A DNA stretch of 64,000 nucleotides. Source: Bryobacteraceae bacterium. Its GTDB lineage: Bacteria; Acidobacteriota; Terriglobia; Bryobacterales; Bryobacteraceae. Location of the stretch: positions 147,320-211,319 of the forward strand of contig JABAQT010000002.1 of assembly GCA_019187195.1 (NCBI GenBank). Direction: 5' to 3'. This document shows positions 35,552 through 44,563 of this stretch, piece by piece. The notes under the pieces were generated by a model. That model made no database searches. It saw nothing but the letters and a program-made list of their open reading frames with translations, and was not told the origin of the DNA. Every line of letters begins with the position of its first letter. Within the stretch, counting starts at the first letter, position 1. The translations under genes were made by a program, and so were the position numbers.

Positions 35552-36997
35552 TTACGCCCCGCTCCAGTAAAGGCCCAATTCCGAAAGCGCCACGCATACC
35601 GGCGACTGCGTCACCCGCAGCCGCACCCTCCGCGCCGCAACCGCCTCCCCCAATCGCACCACCCGGCACGCCCCCACGCTCGTCCCCCCGGCTAGTGGCT
35701 GCCACCCGTCCTTCCAATAATCCAGCGCGAACCCCTCCACCCTCTGGCCTAACGGAATATACTCCCTCAGCCGCACCACGTCGAACCTCACTTCCCTCCC
35801 CATATCCACCACTACCTCCGGCGTGTTCACGCCGTCCGCGCTGCTCCAGTATGTGCTCCGCGATCCGTCCACCAGGTTCCGCGCCTCAAACCCGCGCCTC
35901 TCGCTGGACGCCTTCACCTTCCCTTCCGCCAGGTTCTTTCCAAAGGTCCGCTTCATCCGCGCCCCGAACTCCTCGAGCGAGGCCGCGTCCCTCTCATGGA
36001 TCAGCCCGCGCCGGTCAGGCGGCACGTTCAGCAGAAAGCTCGCTCCCCGTCCCACGGACTTCGAATACAGGTCCCACAACTCCGCCGCGCTCTTCACCCG
36101 CACGTTCTCACGCTCATGGAAAAACCACCCCGGCCGGATCGACACGTCGCACTCCGGCGGCAGCCAGTGCTTCCCGTTCCGGTGTCCCGTCGCCGCTTCC
36201 TTATACCTGGAATACCCCGGAGCGGCCGCCCCTCCATCCTCTCCCACCGGATCATACGTGGCCCAACACGTCTCATTCGCAAATCCCTTCTCATTGCCCA
36301 CCCACCGCACATCCGGACCCACATCGCTGAAGATTACCGCGCCCGGAGCCAGTTTCCGCGCCATCTCCCACGTCGCCGGCCAATCATAGTAGGTCCGCTT
36401 GTCGATTGTCCGCTTCTCCCGCGCCCCGCCATAATAACCGTCCCCTCCGTTCGCCCCGTCATGCCAGATCTCGTACACCGGGCCATACTCCGTCAGCAGC
36501 TCCCGCAACTGCTCCCGGTACATCTTCACGTACTCCGGCCCCCCGTACAGCGCCGAATTTCGATCCCATGGCGAAAGATACACCCCGAACTTCAACCCTC
36601 TTCTCCGCGCCGCCTCCGACACCTCCTTCACCACATCACCCTTCCCGTCCCTCCAACGGCTCGAGCGAACCGAATGCCGCGTCGTCCTGGTCGGCCACAG
36701 GCAGAACCCGTCGTGATGCTTGCACGTGAGAATCACTCCTCTCATCCCGCCCGCCTCGAGCGCCGAGACAATCGCATCCGCGTCGAAAGCCGCCGGAGCG
36801 AACAGGTTCGGATCCTCGTCGCCGTATCCCCACTCCTTGTCCGTGAACGTATTCACCGTGAAGTGCAGAAAGGCGTACACCTCCAGTTCATGCCACGACA
36901 ACTGCCGCGCCGAGGGCAGCGCCCCGTACGGCTTCGGCCCGCCCACCATCGCCGCGCCCGCCGCGGCCAACAGAAATCCGCGCCTGCCCGTTTTCAT
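35552..36997 (-). CDS. GH29 alpha-L-fucosidase-like hydrolase with C-terminal carbohydrate-binding domain
   Basis: The 481-residue product has a twin-arginine-like leader (MKTGRRGFLLAAAGAAM) and a GH29 TIM barrel: WHELEVYAFLHFTVNTFTDKEWGYG, GVILTCKHHDGFCLWP, KFGVYLSPWDRN, YEIWHDGANGGDG with the likely nucleophile Asp, and IFSDVGPDVRWVGNE. The catalytic region ends near residue 345 (FLLNVPPDRRGLIHE is conserved). The last 110 residues resemble an F5/8-type C (discoidin) domain (ARNLVDGSRSTYWSSADG). The enzyme probably acts on fucosylated glycans in the periplasm or outside. A HAD phosphatase gene ends 7 bp upstream. Confidence 0.87.
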   Translation of the reverse strand: MKTGRRGFLLAAAGAAMVGGPKPYGALPSARQLSWHELEVYAFLHFTVNTFTDKEWGYGDEDPNLFAPAAFDADAIVSALEAGGMRGVILTCKHHDGFCLWPTRTTRHSVRSSRWRDGKGDVVKEVSEAARRRGLKFGVYLSPWDRNSALYGGPEYVKMYREQLRELLTEYGPVYEIWHDGANGGDGYYGGAREKRTIDKRTYYDWPATWEMARKLAPGAVIFSDVGPDVRWVGNEKGFANETCWATYDPVGEDGGAAAPGYSRYKEAATGHRNGKHWLPPECDVSIRPGWFFHERENVRVKSAAELWDLYSKSVGRGASFLLNVPPDRRGLIHERDAASLEEFGARMKRTFGKNLAEGKVKASSERRGFEARNLVDGSRSTYWSSADGVNTPEVVVDMGREVRFDVVRLREYIPLGQRVEGFALDYWKDGWQPLAGGTSVGACRVVRLGEAVAARRVRLRVTQSPVCVALSELGLYWSGA

Positions 36998-37004
36998 GTC
37001 CCCA

Positions 37005-37709
37005 TCACCACAACAGCCCGCTCAACGTCGCCTGCCGCAAATCATCCAGCAGAAAATCGGGACGGTGCGCCGCCAGTTCTTCTCTCGTCGCTATCCCTGT
37101 TGCCACCGCCACCGCGATAACACCGTTCTCCCGCGCCGCGCGAATGTCGTTCGGATGATCCCCGATCAGCGCCACCGGCGCTGTCCGCGCGACCCACCCC
37201 TTGGCACGGGCCTCGCGAATCGCCATCTTCACCAAATGTCCCCGCGTCGGCCCTCTCTCCGCGAACGAGCCGAACCGGAAATAGCGCTTCAGCCCCGCCC
37301 GCTCCATCTTCTTCCATCCGATCCGGGTCAGATTTCCCGACACCAGCCCCGCCATCGCGCCCGCCCTCCGCATGGATTCAAGGAACGGACCCACTCCAGG
37401 ACAAACCTTCTCCGTCAGATCCTCCGGACACCTCCGCGCGTAGATCCACTGCGCCCGGCGCACCAGCAGCGGCATCCATTTCCGGATTAACCTGTCCGGA
37501 ACACCCGCATCGCGCAACATCACCGTCAATATGTCCTGGTCCAGCATCCCCTGCACCGGAATGTGCCCGATCGGAGCCTCGATCCCCGCCACCTTCCGCA
37601 CCGCCTCCACCAGAGCCTCGCGATGATGCGGTCCCGCCCGCCGCAGCAGAGTCCCGTCGATGTCGAACAACACCAGCGCGCTAGCCTGCCGGCCATCCGT
37701 CTTACGCAT
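37005..37709 (-). CDS. HAD-superfamily hydrolase, phosphoglycolate phosphatase-like
   Basis: The 234-residue protein has motif I FDIDGTLL with the nucleophile Asp, motif II LVSGN, a Lys in the KMAIREARAKG region and motif IV GDHPNDIRAARENG. An alpha-helical cap lies between about residues 30 and 100. It dephosphorylates a small phosphorylated metabolite in the cytoplasm. The substrate is not evident. The gene lies just upstream of the fucosidase on the same strand. Confidence 0.82.
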   Translation of the reverse strand: MRKTDGRQASALVLFDIDGTLLRRAGPHHREALVEAVRKVAGIEAPIGHIPVQGMLDQDILTVMLRDAGVPDRLIRKWMPLLVRRAQWIYARRCPEDLTEKVCPGVGPFLESMRRAGAMAGLVSGNLTRIGWKKMERAGLKRYFRFGSFAERGPTRGHLVKMAIREARAKGWVARTAPVALIGDHPNDIRAARENGVIAVAVATGIATREELAAHRPDFLLDDLRQATLSGLLW

Positions 37710-37735
37710 GAATTCTTATGATAACGGGCCGCCCT

Positions 37736-38311
37736 CTACTGCAAGTCGTGGCACTGCCGGCACACCACTTCCCGCGCCGCGCGCAGGTTCCCCTTCGCCG
37801 TCGAGCCGTGCGGATAGTGGCAGTTCTGGCAATCCGCCAGCGTCCCCGTATCGTGGGTGTGGATCCTTGGAAATGCCGGCAGATCGTGACAGGTATGGCA
37901 GATGGGAGACAGCGTCGCGCGCTTCATCGCCCACTCCCCATTCTTCACCGCATGGCAGGTGTCGCACCCTATCCCCTCGATCGGCGGATGAGGCCGGAAC
38001 ATTTTCCAGCCTCCATGTTCTTTACCGCTGAAGAACGCCGCCTTCGCCTCTCCCCCCTCGCCCTTCAGCAACAACTCGTGCAGCCCCGGCCCCGGCTTCA
38101 GTTCCGCGTGCACCACCCCCGGAGCCGGCGATTCGAACCGCACCGCCTTCCCATCGAGCAGCAACTCCGCCTTCCCCGCCGCCTTTCCCACAACCCGCAA
38201 ATTCCCCGGAGCCACCACCGACTCATTCATCGGCGCGAACAATACCACCGTCTCCTCCGCCAGCCCCCGCCACGATAGCAGCAGCAGCAAAGCGGCCCCG
38301 AACCTTACCAC
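37736..38311 (-). CDS. Periplasmic tetraheme cytochrome c
   Basis: The 191-residue exported protein has a signal peptide (FGAALLLLLSWRGLAEE), a beta-rich N-terminal domain of about 90 residues and four CxxCH haem sites in the last 75 residues: CDTCH, CHTCH, CQNCH and CRQCH. Additional histidines (HTHD, HYPHG) can serve as second ligands. The start is GTG at 38311, with GGGAGA upstream; it overlaps the stop of the FMN dehydrogenase by seven bases. The coupling suggests it accepts electrons from that enzyme. Confidence 0.88.
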   Translation of the reverse strand: MVRFGAALLLLLSWRGLAEETVVLFAPMNESVVAPGNLRVVGKAAGKAELLLDGKAVRFESPAPGVVHAELKPGPGLHELLLKGEGGEAKAAFFSGKEHGGWKMFRPHPPIEGIGCDTCHAVKNGEWAMKRATLSPICHTCHDLPAFPRIHTHDTGTLADCQNCHYPHGSTAKGNLRAAREVVCRQCHDLQ

Positions 38312-39483
38312 TTGGTCTCCCCGCGGAATCTCACCAGGCTGCGGTCGATCGAAGCCAGGTTCGGCACGCCCGCCAGCGCCATATCGAGCGCCAGTTCCGT
38401 TCTTAACAACTCGATCACCCGCTCCACGCCCCGTTGCCCGAATGCCGCCAGCCCGTACAGATACGGCCGCGCCACCGCCACCGCCGTCGCTCCCAGCGCG
38501 AGCGCCTTCAGAATATCCGTTCCCCGCCGGAATCCCCCGTCAATCATCACCGGAATCCGGTTGCCCGCCGCCTTCACCACCTCCGGCAGCGCCTCCATCG
38601 TCGATCCCACGTGGTCCAACTGCCGCGCCCCGTGGTTCGATACGAGAATCCCGTTCACTCCCGTTTCCACGCACCGCGCCGCGTCCTCGCTCGTCAGAAT
38701 CCCCTTGATCACAATCGGCAGCTTCGTCATCTGCCGCAACTCCCGCACCGCGTTCCACGTCGGCGTCGGACGCGGAAGCGATGGATAGAGCCCCGCGCGC
38801 CAGGGATGCTTCGCCGCCGGCATCCGCCCCTGCGCGTCCCGCTTCGGTATCCCCGTCTCGCACCACGACCGCTCCAACTGGTTGTGCATGTCCCTCTCCC
38901 GGTGCGAGACGTGCATGATGTCGACGCTGAAACAAATCCCTGAAGCGCCCTGCGCTTCCACCCTCTTTACGAAACTCCGCATCGACTGCGTATTCGCCAA
39001 CTGCCCGCCGGTCGTGAGCTGCCACCAGACCTTCGCCCCGTTGCCCGACTCCAGCACATCGTCGATGCCCCCGTTTGTGATGTGCAGCGTGTTCGCGTTG
39101 TGCGCCGCCTTCGCCACCGCCGCCTCTCCGCCCATGAAGAAGCAGTTCTTTCCCCCGGCCGGATCGAGCAGAATCGGATGCTCCAGCTTCTGCCCGAACA
39201 GCGTCAACGAAAGATCGATCTTGCTTGTGTCCACCAGCATCCGCGGACGGATGATGATCTGCTTGAAGATCTCCCGGTTGTCCCTCAGGGATTGTTCATC
39301 CTCGGACCCGCCGTCCAGGTAGTCCCAAACATAGGGGTCCAGCTTCTTCTTTGCCAGCGCGGCAAAGTCGAATACGTTGATCGGACCATACAACGGATCG
39401 CTATAGTCCACGCCAAGGGCATATCCGGATCCGGCTGCCCAACCAAAAAACGCTCGCACCGCGTCGCGGCGGTTCAGTTTCAT
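38305..39483 (-). CDS. FMN-dependent alpha-hydroxy-acid dehydrogenase, exported
   Basis: The 392-residue member of the lactate dehydrogenase/glycolate oxidase family oxidises L-2-hydroxy acids. Visible are the family opening DPYVWDYLDGGSEDEQSL, HPILLDPAGG, LPIVIKGILTSEDA with the FMN-contacting Lys, and VSNHGARQLDH with the catalytic His and Arg. The late FMN phosphate region is VMIDGGFRRGTDILKALALGA. It starts MKLNRRDAVRAFFGWAAG, a twin-arginine-type leader, so it likely folds with FMN and is then exported. The tetraheme cytochrome follows with coupled translation, a likely electron acceptor. Confidence 0.85.
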   Translation of the reverse strand: MKLNRRDAVRAFFGWAAGSGYALGVDYSDPLYGPINVFDFAALAKKKLDPYVWDYLDGGSEDEQSLRDNREIFKQIIIRPRMLVDTSKIDLSLTLFGQKLEHPILLDPAGGKNCFFMGGEAAVAKAAHNANTLHITNGGIDDVLESGNGAKVWWQLTTGGQLANTQSMRSFVKRVEAQGASGICFSVDIMHVSHRERDMHNQLERSWCETGIPKRDAQGRMPAAKHPWRAGLYPSLPRPTPTWNAVRELRQMTKLPIVIKGILTSEDAARCVETGVNGILVSNHGARQLDHVGSTMEALPEVVKAAGNRIPVMIDGGFRRGTDILKALALGATAVAVARPYLYGLAAFGQRGVERVIELLRTELALDMALAGVPNLASIDRSLVRFRGETKW

Positions 39484-39742
39484 ACGCGTCATCGCCTCCA
39501 AACGGGAACCACCATTCCATCACACACGTCACTCCCCGGCAAGCGCCCTATCGCTGCGCGTTCCACGCCCACTCGATCGCTCCCTCCGCCACTCTCTTCA
39601 CCTCGCCCTCCACATCCGCCGCCGGTCGAACCCGCTTCCCCCTGCCATGCCCTACATCTCCGTCACTCCTTCCTCCTCCTGTACTCCCGCGCCATTGCCG
39701 CCCTAACCCTCCGCTCCGCCATCTCCCAGCTACACTGAACGA

Positions 39743-40444
39743 ATGGCCAAGCTCTATGCCGGCACATCCGGCTTCGCCTACTCTGCCTGGAAGCCGGACT
39801 TCTACCCCGCCGGCCTCCCCTCCAATAAATTCCTCTCCTACTACGCCACCCGCCTCAACACCGTGGAAATCAACTACACCTTCCGCCGCCTCCCCACCGC
39901 CGCCACACTCGAAAACTGGGTCCAGGCCACGCCCGAAACCTTCCTCTTTGTCCTCAAGGCCCACCAGCGCATTACCCATATCCAGCGCCTCGGACCCGCC
40001 CCGTTCAACGAAATTTTCTTTCAGGCCATCGACCCCCTGCGCGTCGTCAGGCGTCTCGGTCCCCTCCTCTTCCAACTTCCCCCCAACCTGAAATGCGACG
40101 AGCCTCTCCTTGAAGCCTTCCTCGATTCCATACCGCCCGGTCTCCGCTGCGCCTTCGAATTCCGCCATGCCTCCTGGATGCGCGACTCCGTCTACCGCCT
40201 CCTCGAACAACATGCGGCCGCTCTCTGCCTCGCCGAAAGCGATGACTTCGCCGCCCCCGATATCATCACCGGCGGATTCGTCTACTGCCGCCTCCGCAAG
40301 TCCGAATACACCCCCGCGGACCGCGCCGCCATCAGGGAGAAGGTCACCCGCCTCGTCCAGGAAGACAAGGATGTCTACGTCTTCTTCAAGCACGAAGAAA
40401 CCCCCGCCGGAGCCCTCTACGCCGAGGAACTCCTCCGTCCCTGA
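39743..40444 (+). CDS. DUF72 protein
   Basis: The 233-residue TIM-barrel-like protein of unknown function is recognised by the N-terminal GTSGFAYSAWKPDFYP, the NTVEINYTFRRLP block, FLFVLKAHQRITH, LLFQLPPNLKCD, CAFEFRHASW and the C-terminal DVYVFFKHEETPAGALYA. DUF72 proteins are widespread and cytoplasmic; no reaction is established. The gene stands alone; the 259 bp before it hold no convincing gene. Confidence 0.85.
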   Translation: MAKLYAGTSGFAYSAWKPDFYPAGLPSNKFLSYYATRLNTVEINYTFRRLPTAATLENWVQATPETFLFVLKAHQRITHIQRLGPAPFNEIFFQAIDPLRVVRRLGPLLFQLPPNLKCDEPLLEAFLDSIPPGLRCAFEFRHASWMRDSVYRLLEQHAAALCLAESDDFAAPDIITGGFVYCRLRKSEYTPADRAAIREKVTRLVQEDKDVYVFFKHEETPAGALYAEELLRP

Positions 40445-40445
40445 C

Positions 40446-41507
40446 TCACCGCTCCATCTCGCTCCCCGCCAGCAGATACGCGCCCGTCCCCCACGTCTGC
40501 GAACCCGCCGGCAACTTGCCGTAATACTCCTTCCCTCTCGGTTCCGTGCCCGCCGATACTCCGATCACCACTCCGTCCCTCACGTACCTCTGGTTCACCG
40601 CCTTCCACCCCCGCTCCGCCATCGACCTGTACTTGCCTTCCAACACCCCCAACCGCGCCAGCTTCTTCAACCCGTAAACCACCATCGAAGTCGCCGACGA
40701 TTCCGGATAGCTCGAAGGCTCATCGAGCACCGTGTGCCACAGCCCATCCCCATCCTGCGTGCGCGCCAACCCTTCCGCCTGCCGCTTGGCGATCTCCACC
40801 AGTTTCCCCCGCAGCGGATGCCCCGCCTCCATCACCTCCAGCGTATCCGCCAGCGACATTGTCACCCACCCGTTCCCACGTCCCCACAACGCCGGCGTCC
40901 GCTCCCCTGTCTTCCAGTCCCACATGTGATAGAACAGCCCGCTCCGGTCATCCTGCAAATGCTTCGCGTACACCACAATCTGCCGCGCGGCGTCCGTAAT
41001 GTACTCCGGCTTCGAAAATGCCTTCCCCGCCTCCGCCAGCAGCGGGCATGCCATGTACAGCGTGTCCACCCAAAGTTGATGGCTCCCCTGCCAGTGCCCT
41101 AACGCTCCCTCGCCGCTCCGCTCCGCCTCGTTCGTGATGTAGTCCACCACGCGCCGCGCCAGCTTTGCGTATTCCGCCCTTGGCCTCGCTTCATTCAATA
41201 ACAAGATCGCCGTCCCCGGGCTCCAGTGACCGCAATATCCCTCCCGCACTCCGTTCAACAGGACCCGCGGATCCCGTCCCGCATAGGAAGCCGTCCAGCG
41301 TTCCATATAGTCCACGTAGCGTTTCTCCCCCGTCCGCTCATATGTCTTCATCAACCCGATCCATTGCACGCCCTCCCCCCAGTTGAACTCGTACAACCCC
41401 GGGTCCGTCTCAACTAACCGGTTCGCTACCGATAACCACTCCGGCTTGTACCGGTCGGCCCCCGGCATGCATAGTGGAAGAAGCAACAGTAAGCAGGCAA
41501 TTCGCAT
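40446..41507 (-). CDS. GH105-like unsaturated rhamnogalacturonyl hydrolase
   Basis: The 353-residue exported enzyme with a signal peptide (IACLLLLLPLCMPGADR) has an (alpha/alpha)6 barrel of the GH88/GH105 type: WGEGVQWIGLMKTYE, GHWQGSHQLWVDTLYMACPLLA, YHMWDWKTGERTPALWGRGNGWVTMSLADTL in pieces, and SSATSMVVYGLKKLARLG. The WGRGNGW run with the preceding Trp/Asp blocks is the family signature. These enzymes remove unsaturated glucuronyl or galacturonyl ends left by pectin or rhamnogalacturonan lyases. The gene converges with DUF72. Confidence 0.85.
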   Translation of the reverse strand: MRIACLLLLLPLCMPGADRYKPEWLSVANRLVETDPGLYEFNWGEGVQWIGLMKTYERTGEKRYVDYMERWTASYAGRDPRVLLNGVREGYCGHWSPGTAILLLNEARPRAEYAKLARRVVDYITNEAERSGEGALGHWQGSHQLWVDTLYMACPLLAEAGKAFSKPEYITDAARQIVVYAKHLQDDRSGLFYHMWDWKTGERTPALWGRGNGWVTMSLADTLEVMEAGHPLRGKLVEIAKRQAEGLARTQDGDGLWHTVLDEPSSYPESSATSMVVYGLKKLARLGVLEGKYRSMAERGWKAVNQRYVRDGVVIGVSAGTEPRGKEYYGKLPAGSQTWGTGAYLLAGSEMER

Positions 41508-41577
41508 GAGCTTTCCGCCTGCACGCCAGTGACCAACAGTTAGCGCCCCAGGCTACGTTGCTCCTCGAGGAGGTTGT

Positions 41578-42573
41578 GTGTTTTGGCTCAATTGCCTGCG
41601 AATCTTCGCCGTCACCACCCTGACCCTTTCCGCCGAGCCCCATCGCCTCTTCCTCTGTGGAGCCGCATCCAAGGGCTACGTCGTCGGAGCCCAACTCCCG
41701 CCGAGCGGCCTCTTCACTCTCACCGCGCGGGAAACCTGGGATCACCTCGGCTACAACCACCCGTTCCTCTCCTCCCTCGACTATGACCGCCGCGACCCTC
41801 GCGTCCTCTACCTCGCCGCCGGCAACGGTTGCATCCGCTCCGCCGATGGCGGCCGCACCTGGCGCATCCTTACCTCCTGGAAGGTCACCGAACTCCAGGA
41901 CGTCGCCGTCGATCCCCACCACCCCGAAACCCTCTTCATCGCCCTGCCGGATGGCATCGCCGTCTCCTCCGATGATGGGCGCACCTGGAACCACGCCGAC
42001 TCCGGCATCACCCGCAAATTCACCAAGACCATCCGCATCGACCGCGCCATCAAAGGCCGCCTCCTCGCCGGCACCGAGCTTGGCGTCTTTCTAACCACCG
42101 ATAACGGAGCCCATTGGAGCCGCGCCGCCGGAACCCCCGAAATGATCACCGCCATCGAGCAATCCCCCCACCAACCCTCCGAGTGGCTCGCCGCCACCCA
42201 ATCTTCCGGCCTCTACCGTTCCCTCGACAACGGCTCTTCCTGGCAACCCGTCCCCGCCATCCCCGCCGGACCCACGCTCTACAAGATCGCCTACGATCCG
42301 CGGCAACCCCGCCGCCTCGCCGTCTGTGGCTGGGGCCCCGGCGTCCTCGTCTCCGAAGACAACGGCCGTACCTTCACCCCCCGCAACGCCGGTCTGCCCT
42401 CCACCCGCATATGGAGCGTCGCCTTCCACCCCGATCACCCCGGCCGCCTCTTCGCCGGCGTCCACGAAGAAGCTGTTTTCGTCTCCGGGGACGCCGGTCT
42501 CCATTGGACCCGCCGCGGCATGGAGGGCAGCATCGTCCAGGGCTTCTTCTTCGTTCCGGAGGCAAGGCCATGA
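41578..42573 (+). CDS. Exported BNR-repeat (sialidase/Ycf48-like) beta-propeller protein
   Basis: The 331-residue product has a short hydrophobic N-terminus and repeats of the Asp-box type: IRSADGGRTWRI, VSSDDGRTWNH, LTTDNGAHWSR, YRSLDNGSSWQP, VSEDNGRTFTP and VSGDAGLHWTR. About six blades are thus visible, spaced by about 45 residues. No enzymatic residues can be assigned. Such propellers often serve in binding or glycan hydrolysis. The next gene overlaps by ATGA, so the two exported products are made together. Confidence 0.8.
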   Translation: MFWLNCLRIFAVTTLTLSAEPHRLFLCGAASKGYVVGAQLPPSGLFTLTARETWDHLGYNHPFLSSLDYDRRDPRVLYLAAGNGCIRSADGGRTWRILTSWKVTELQDVAVDPHHPETLFIALPDGIAVSSDDGRTWNHADSGITRKFTKTIRIDRAIKGRLLAGTELGVFLTTDNGAHWSRAAGTPEMITAIEQSPHQPSEWLAATQSSGLYRSLDNGSSWQPVPAIPAGPTLYKIAYDPRQPRRLAVCGWGPGVLVSEDNGRTFTPRNAGLPSTRIWSVAFHPDHPGRLFAGVHEEAVFVSGDAGLHWTRRGMEGSIVQGFFFVPEARP

Positions 42574-44285
42574 ACGCCCTCTTCACGGCCCTGCTTCTCC
42601 TCTCCCCCGCCGCGGCGCCGCAAACCGCCTTCCCGGACCGCGTCCGCAAGGTCATCGAAGCCAACGCCGCCCTCCCCAACGGAAGCTACCAGACCATCGC
42701 CGCCAAACTCTATCTCCACCGCGATCCCGAATGGTGCTCCCGCCGCCTCGAGGAACTCCTCCAATCCCCCAGCGGCGACATGTTCTGGATGTTCCCCGTC
42801 ACCGCCGTCGCCTACCTCGACCGCGGCCAGCTCTCGCCCTCCGCCCGCAACGCCCTCCGCCAGTCCTGGAAAACCTACATGCCCTACCGCGGCGATACCG
42901 AAAACCACTGGCTCATGTACTACGTCTCGCTCTACCTCATGTCCCAGCTCTATCCCAACCAGCCCGGCAACACCTGGTACACCGGAAAATCCTCGGCGCA
43001 GAACTTCGCCGAATCGGAAGAGTACCTCCTGCACTGGATGAAACTCACCACCACCATCGGGCAGGGCGAATATGACTGCACCCATTACATCGGCGTCTAC
43101 CTTCTGCCCCTTTCCTACCTCGCCGCCTGGGCCGAGGATCCCCAAATGCGCCTCCGCGCGCGCCGCATGCTCGACTGGATCATCGCCGATTACGCCATCG
43201 ACAGCCTCAACGGCATCTACATCGGAGCCCACGCCCGCACCGACGACACCCAGGTCCTTGAAAAATGGAACGGCGTCTCGAGCGACTTCGGCTGGCTCCT
43301 CTTCGGCCTCGGCTATCCGCTCCCCGGCTACAGCTACTACGCCCTCTTCTACTCCGTCGCCTCCGCCTACCAGCCCCCTGAAGCCATCCGCCTGATCGCC
43401 GCGGACCGCTCCCGCCCCTACCTCCATCGCGAGTTGAAGCGCACGCGAAACCGCTGGCGTTTCACCGATGTCCGCAACGCGCCCGTCTACAAAACCACCT
43501 ACATGACCCGCGACTACGCCGTCGGCTCCGATCAGGGCGGCATCCTCCAACCCATCCAGCAACACTCCTGGGATGTCACCTGGGCGCTCGATGATCCGCG
43601 TGGCAGGCGCAACACCATCTTCTCCATGCACCCCTACTCTTCCACTTACGAGCTCCAGATGTACTTCACCGCCATGCCCGACTTCGTCACCGAAGCCGTC
43701 GTCCGCTCGAAGAAATCCTACGACTCCCCGGACAAGTTCCTCGGCGGCTCCCCCTTCGAGCAGATCCTCCAGGACCAGGACACCATCATCGCCCTCTACA
43801 ATATCCCCTCCGCCACCCGCTTTCCTCACATCAACGGCTTCTTCCCGGACACCCTCTCCCGCTTCGAGGAACACCCTTCCGGCTGGATCTTCGCCCAGGG
43901 CGGCAACACTTTCATCGCCTACCGGCCCCTGGCCCCCTACGAATGGAAACCCGTCTCCGGCGGCGGACGGCGCCTCTTGAGCCCCCACCTCCACAACGGA
44001 ACCATCCTCCAGGCCGCCTCCGCCTCCGAGTTCCCCGATTTCGAAGCCTTCCGCCGCGCCATCCTCGCCCTCCCGCTCGATTTCCAGCTCGACCCCGTCC
44101 CCACCGTCCGCTTCCGCTCCCTCCGCGGCCGCAATCTCCACTTCACCTACGGCCAGCCCCGCGACTTCTCCCAATGGAAGCTCTTCGACTCCCCCTACCT
44201 CCAGTCCGCCCCCGGTGGCCGCCTCCTCACCGTCACTCACGGCAGCCAACACTACACCATCGACCTGCGCTCGCTCCTCCCCTGA
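42570..44285 (+). CDS. Secreted protein of unknown function with helical-barrel features
   Basis: The start is the ATG at 42570, overlapping the preceding stop by ATGA, followed by a signal peptide (NALFTALLLLSPAAAPQ). The 571-residue product has two parts. Residues 20-290 are alpha-helical with many Trp/Tyr repeats (FWMFPVTAVAYLDRG, WLMYYVSLYLMSQLYP, EYLLHWMKLTTTIGQGEYDC), like an (alpha/alpha)6 toroid. The C-terminal half is beta-rich (YELQMYFTAMPDFVTEAV, FIAYRPLAPYEWKPV). This layout resembles polysaccharide lyases of the heparinase/alginate type, but I recognise no catalytic signature. Coupling with a BNR protein suggests glycan work. Confidence 0.75.
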   Translation: MNALFTALLLLSPAAAPQTAFPDRVRKVIEANAALPNGSYQTIAAKLYLHRDPEWCSRRLEELLQSPSGDMFWMFPVTAVAYLDRGQLSPSARNALRQSWKTYMPYRGDTENHWLMYYVSLYLMSQLYPNQPGNTWYTGKSSAQNFAESEEYLLHWMKLTTTIGQGEYDCTHYIGVYLLPLSYLAAWAEDPQMRLRARRMLDWIIADYAIDSLNGIYIGAHARTDDTQVLEKWNGVSSDFGWLLFGLGYPLPGYSYYALFYSVASAYQPPEAIRLIAADRSRPYLHRELKRTRNRWRFTDVRNAPVYKTTYMTRDYAVGSDQGGILQPIQQHSWDVTWALDDPRGRRNTIFSMHPYSSTYELQMYFTAMPDFVTEAVVRSKKSYDSPDKFLGGSPFEQILQDQDTIIALYNIPSATRFPHINGFFPDTLSRFEEHPSGWIFAQGGNTFIAYRPLAPYEWKPVSGGGRRLLSPHLHNGTILQAASASEFPDFEAFRRAILALPLDFQLDPVPTVRFRSLRGRNLHFTYGQPRDFSQWKLFDSPYLQSAPGGRLLTVTHGSQHYTIDLRSLLP

Positions 44286-44293
44286 GGTGCCGC

Positions 44294-44305
44294 CTGGCCC
44301 GGCTA
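44294..44305. repeat. Direct repeat, left copy
   Basis: CTGGCCCGGCTA occurs here, nine bases past the stop of the preceding gene, and again at 49393-49404. The DNA between has different codon usage and contains a decayed insertion element. The copies could mark the ends of an inserted segment or be chance in GC-rich DNA. Confidence 0.4.
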
Positions 44306-44563
44306 GCATTGAGGAGCTGCGCACGCAATTCCAATCCCTCGCTGCAGCCAACGCCTGCGTGTACCCACCTTGCAGGCGGATACTTGCTGCGGTCAGTTCT
44401 CGTACGGTTCGGTTGCGGCCAAGGCCGGAAAGCCAGACGTCGGCCTCCGGAGAGATCTGCGTGTACTAAACGGCGCGGACGTGACCGGCAACATTCGTCC
44501 CAACACAGCAGCTCACGGAAATGTTCTCAGCGAAGTGTATTTAGATAGACCTGGAGCATTAGT

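Noticed and set aside
39484..39742. Possible small remnant gene on the minus strand between the FMN dehydrogenase and DUF72 genes
   Set aside because: Short coding-like words (MAERRVRAAMAREYRRRKE and VEGEVKRVAEGAIEWAWNAQ) occur in different frames, but no ribosome site or complete frame supports a gene.
42435..44351. A 638-residue minus-strand open frame opposite the secreted protein gene
   Set aside because: Low-complexity Gly/Glu/Val shadow; the plus strand has a signal peptide and translational coupling.
44306..44563. A 65-codon plus-strand frame (44370-44567) in the left part of the island
   Set aside because: Its sequence (from GKPDVGLRRDLRVLNGADV) looks somewhat protein-like, but there is no ribosome site, no known domain and no neighbour coupling.
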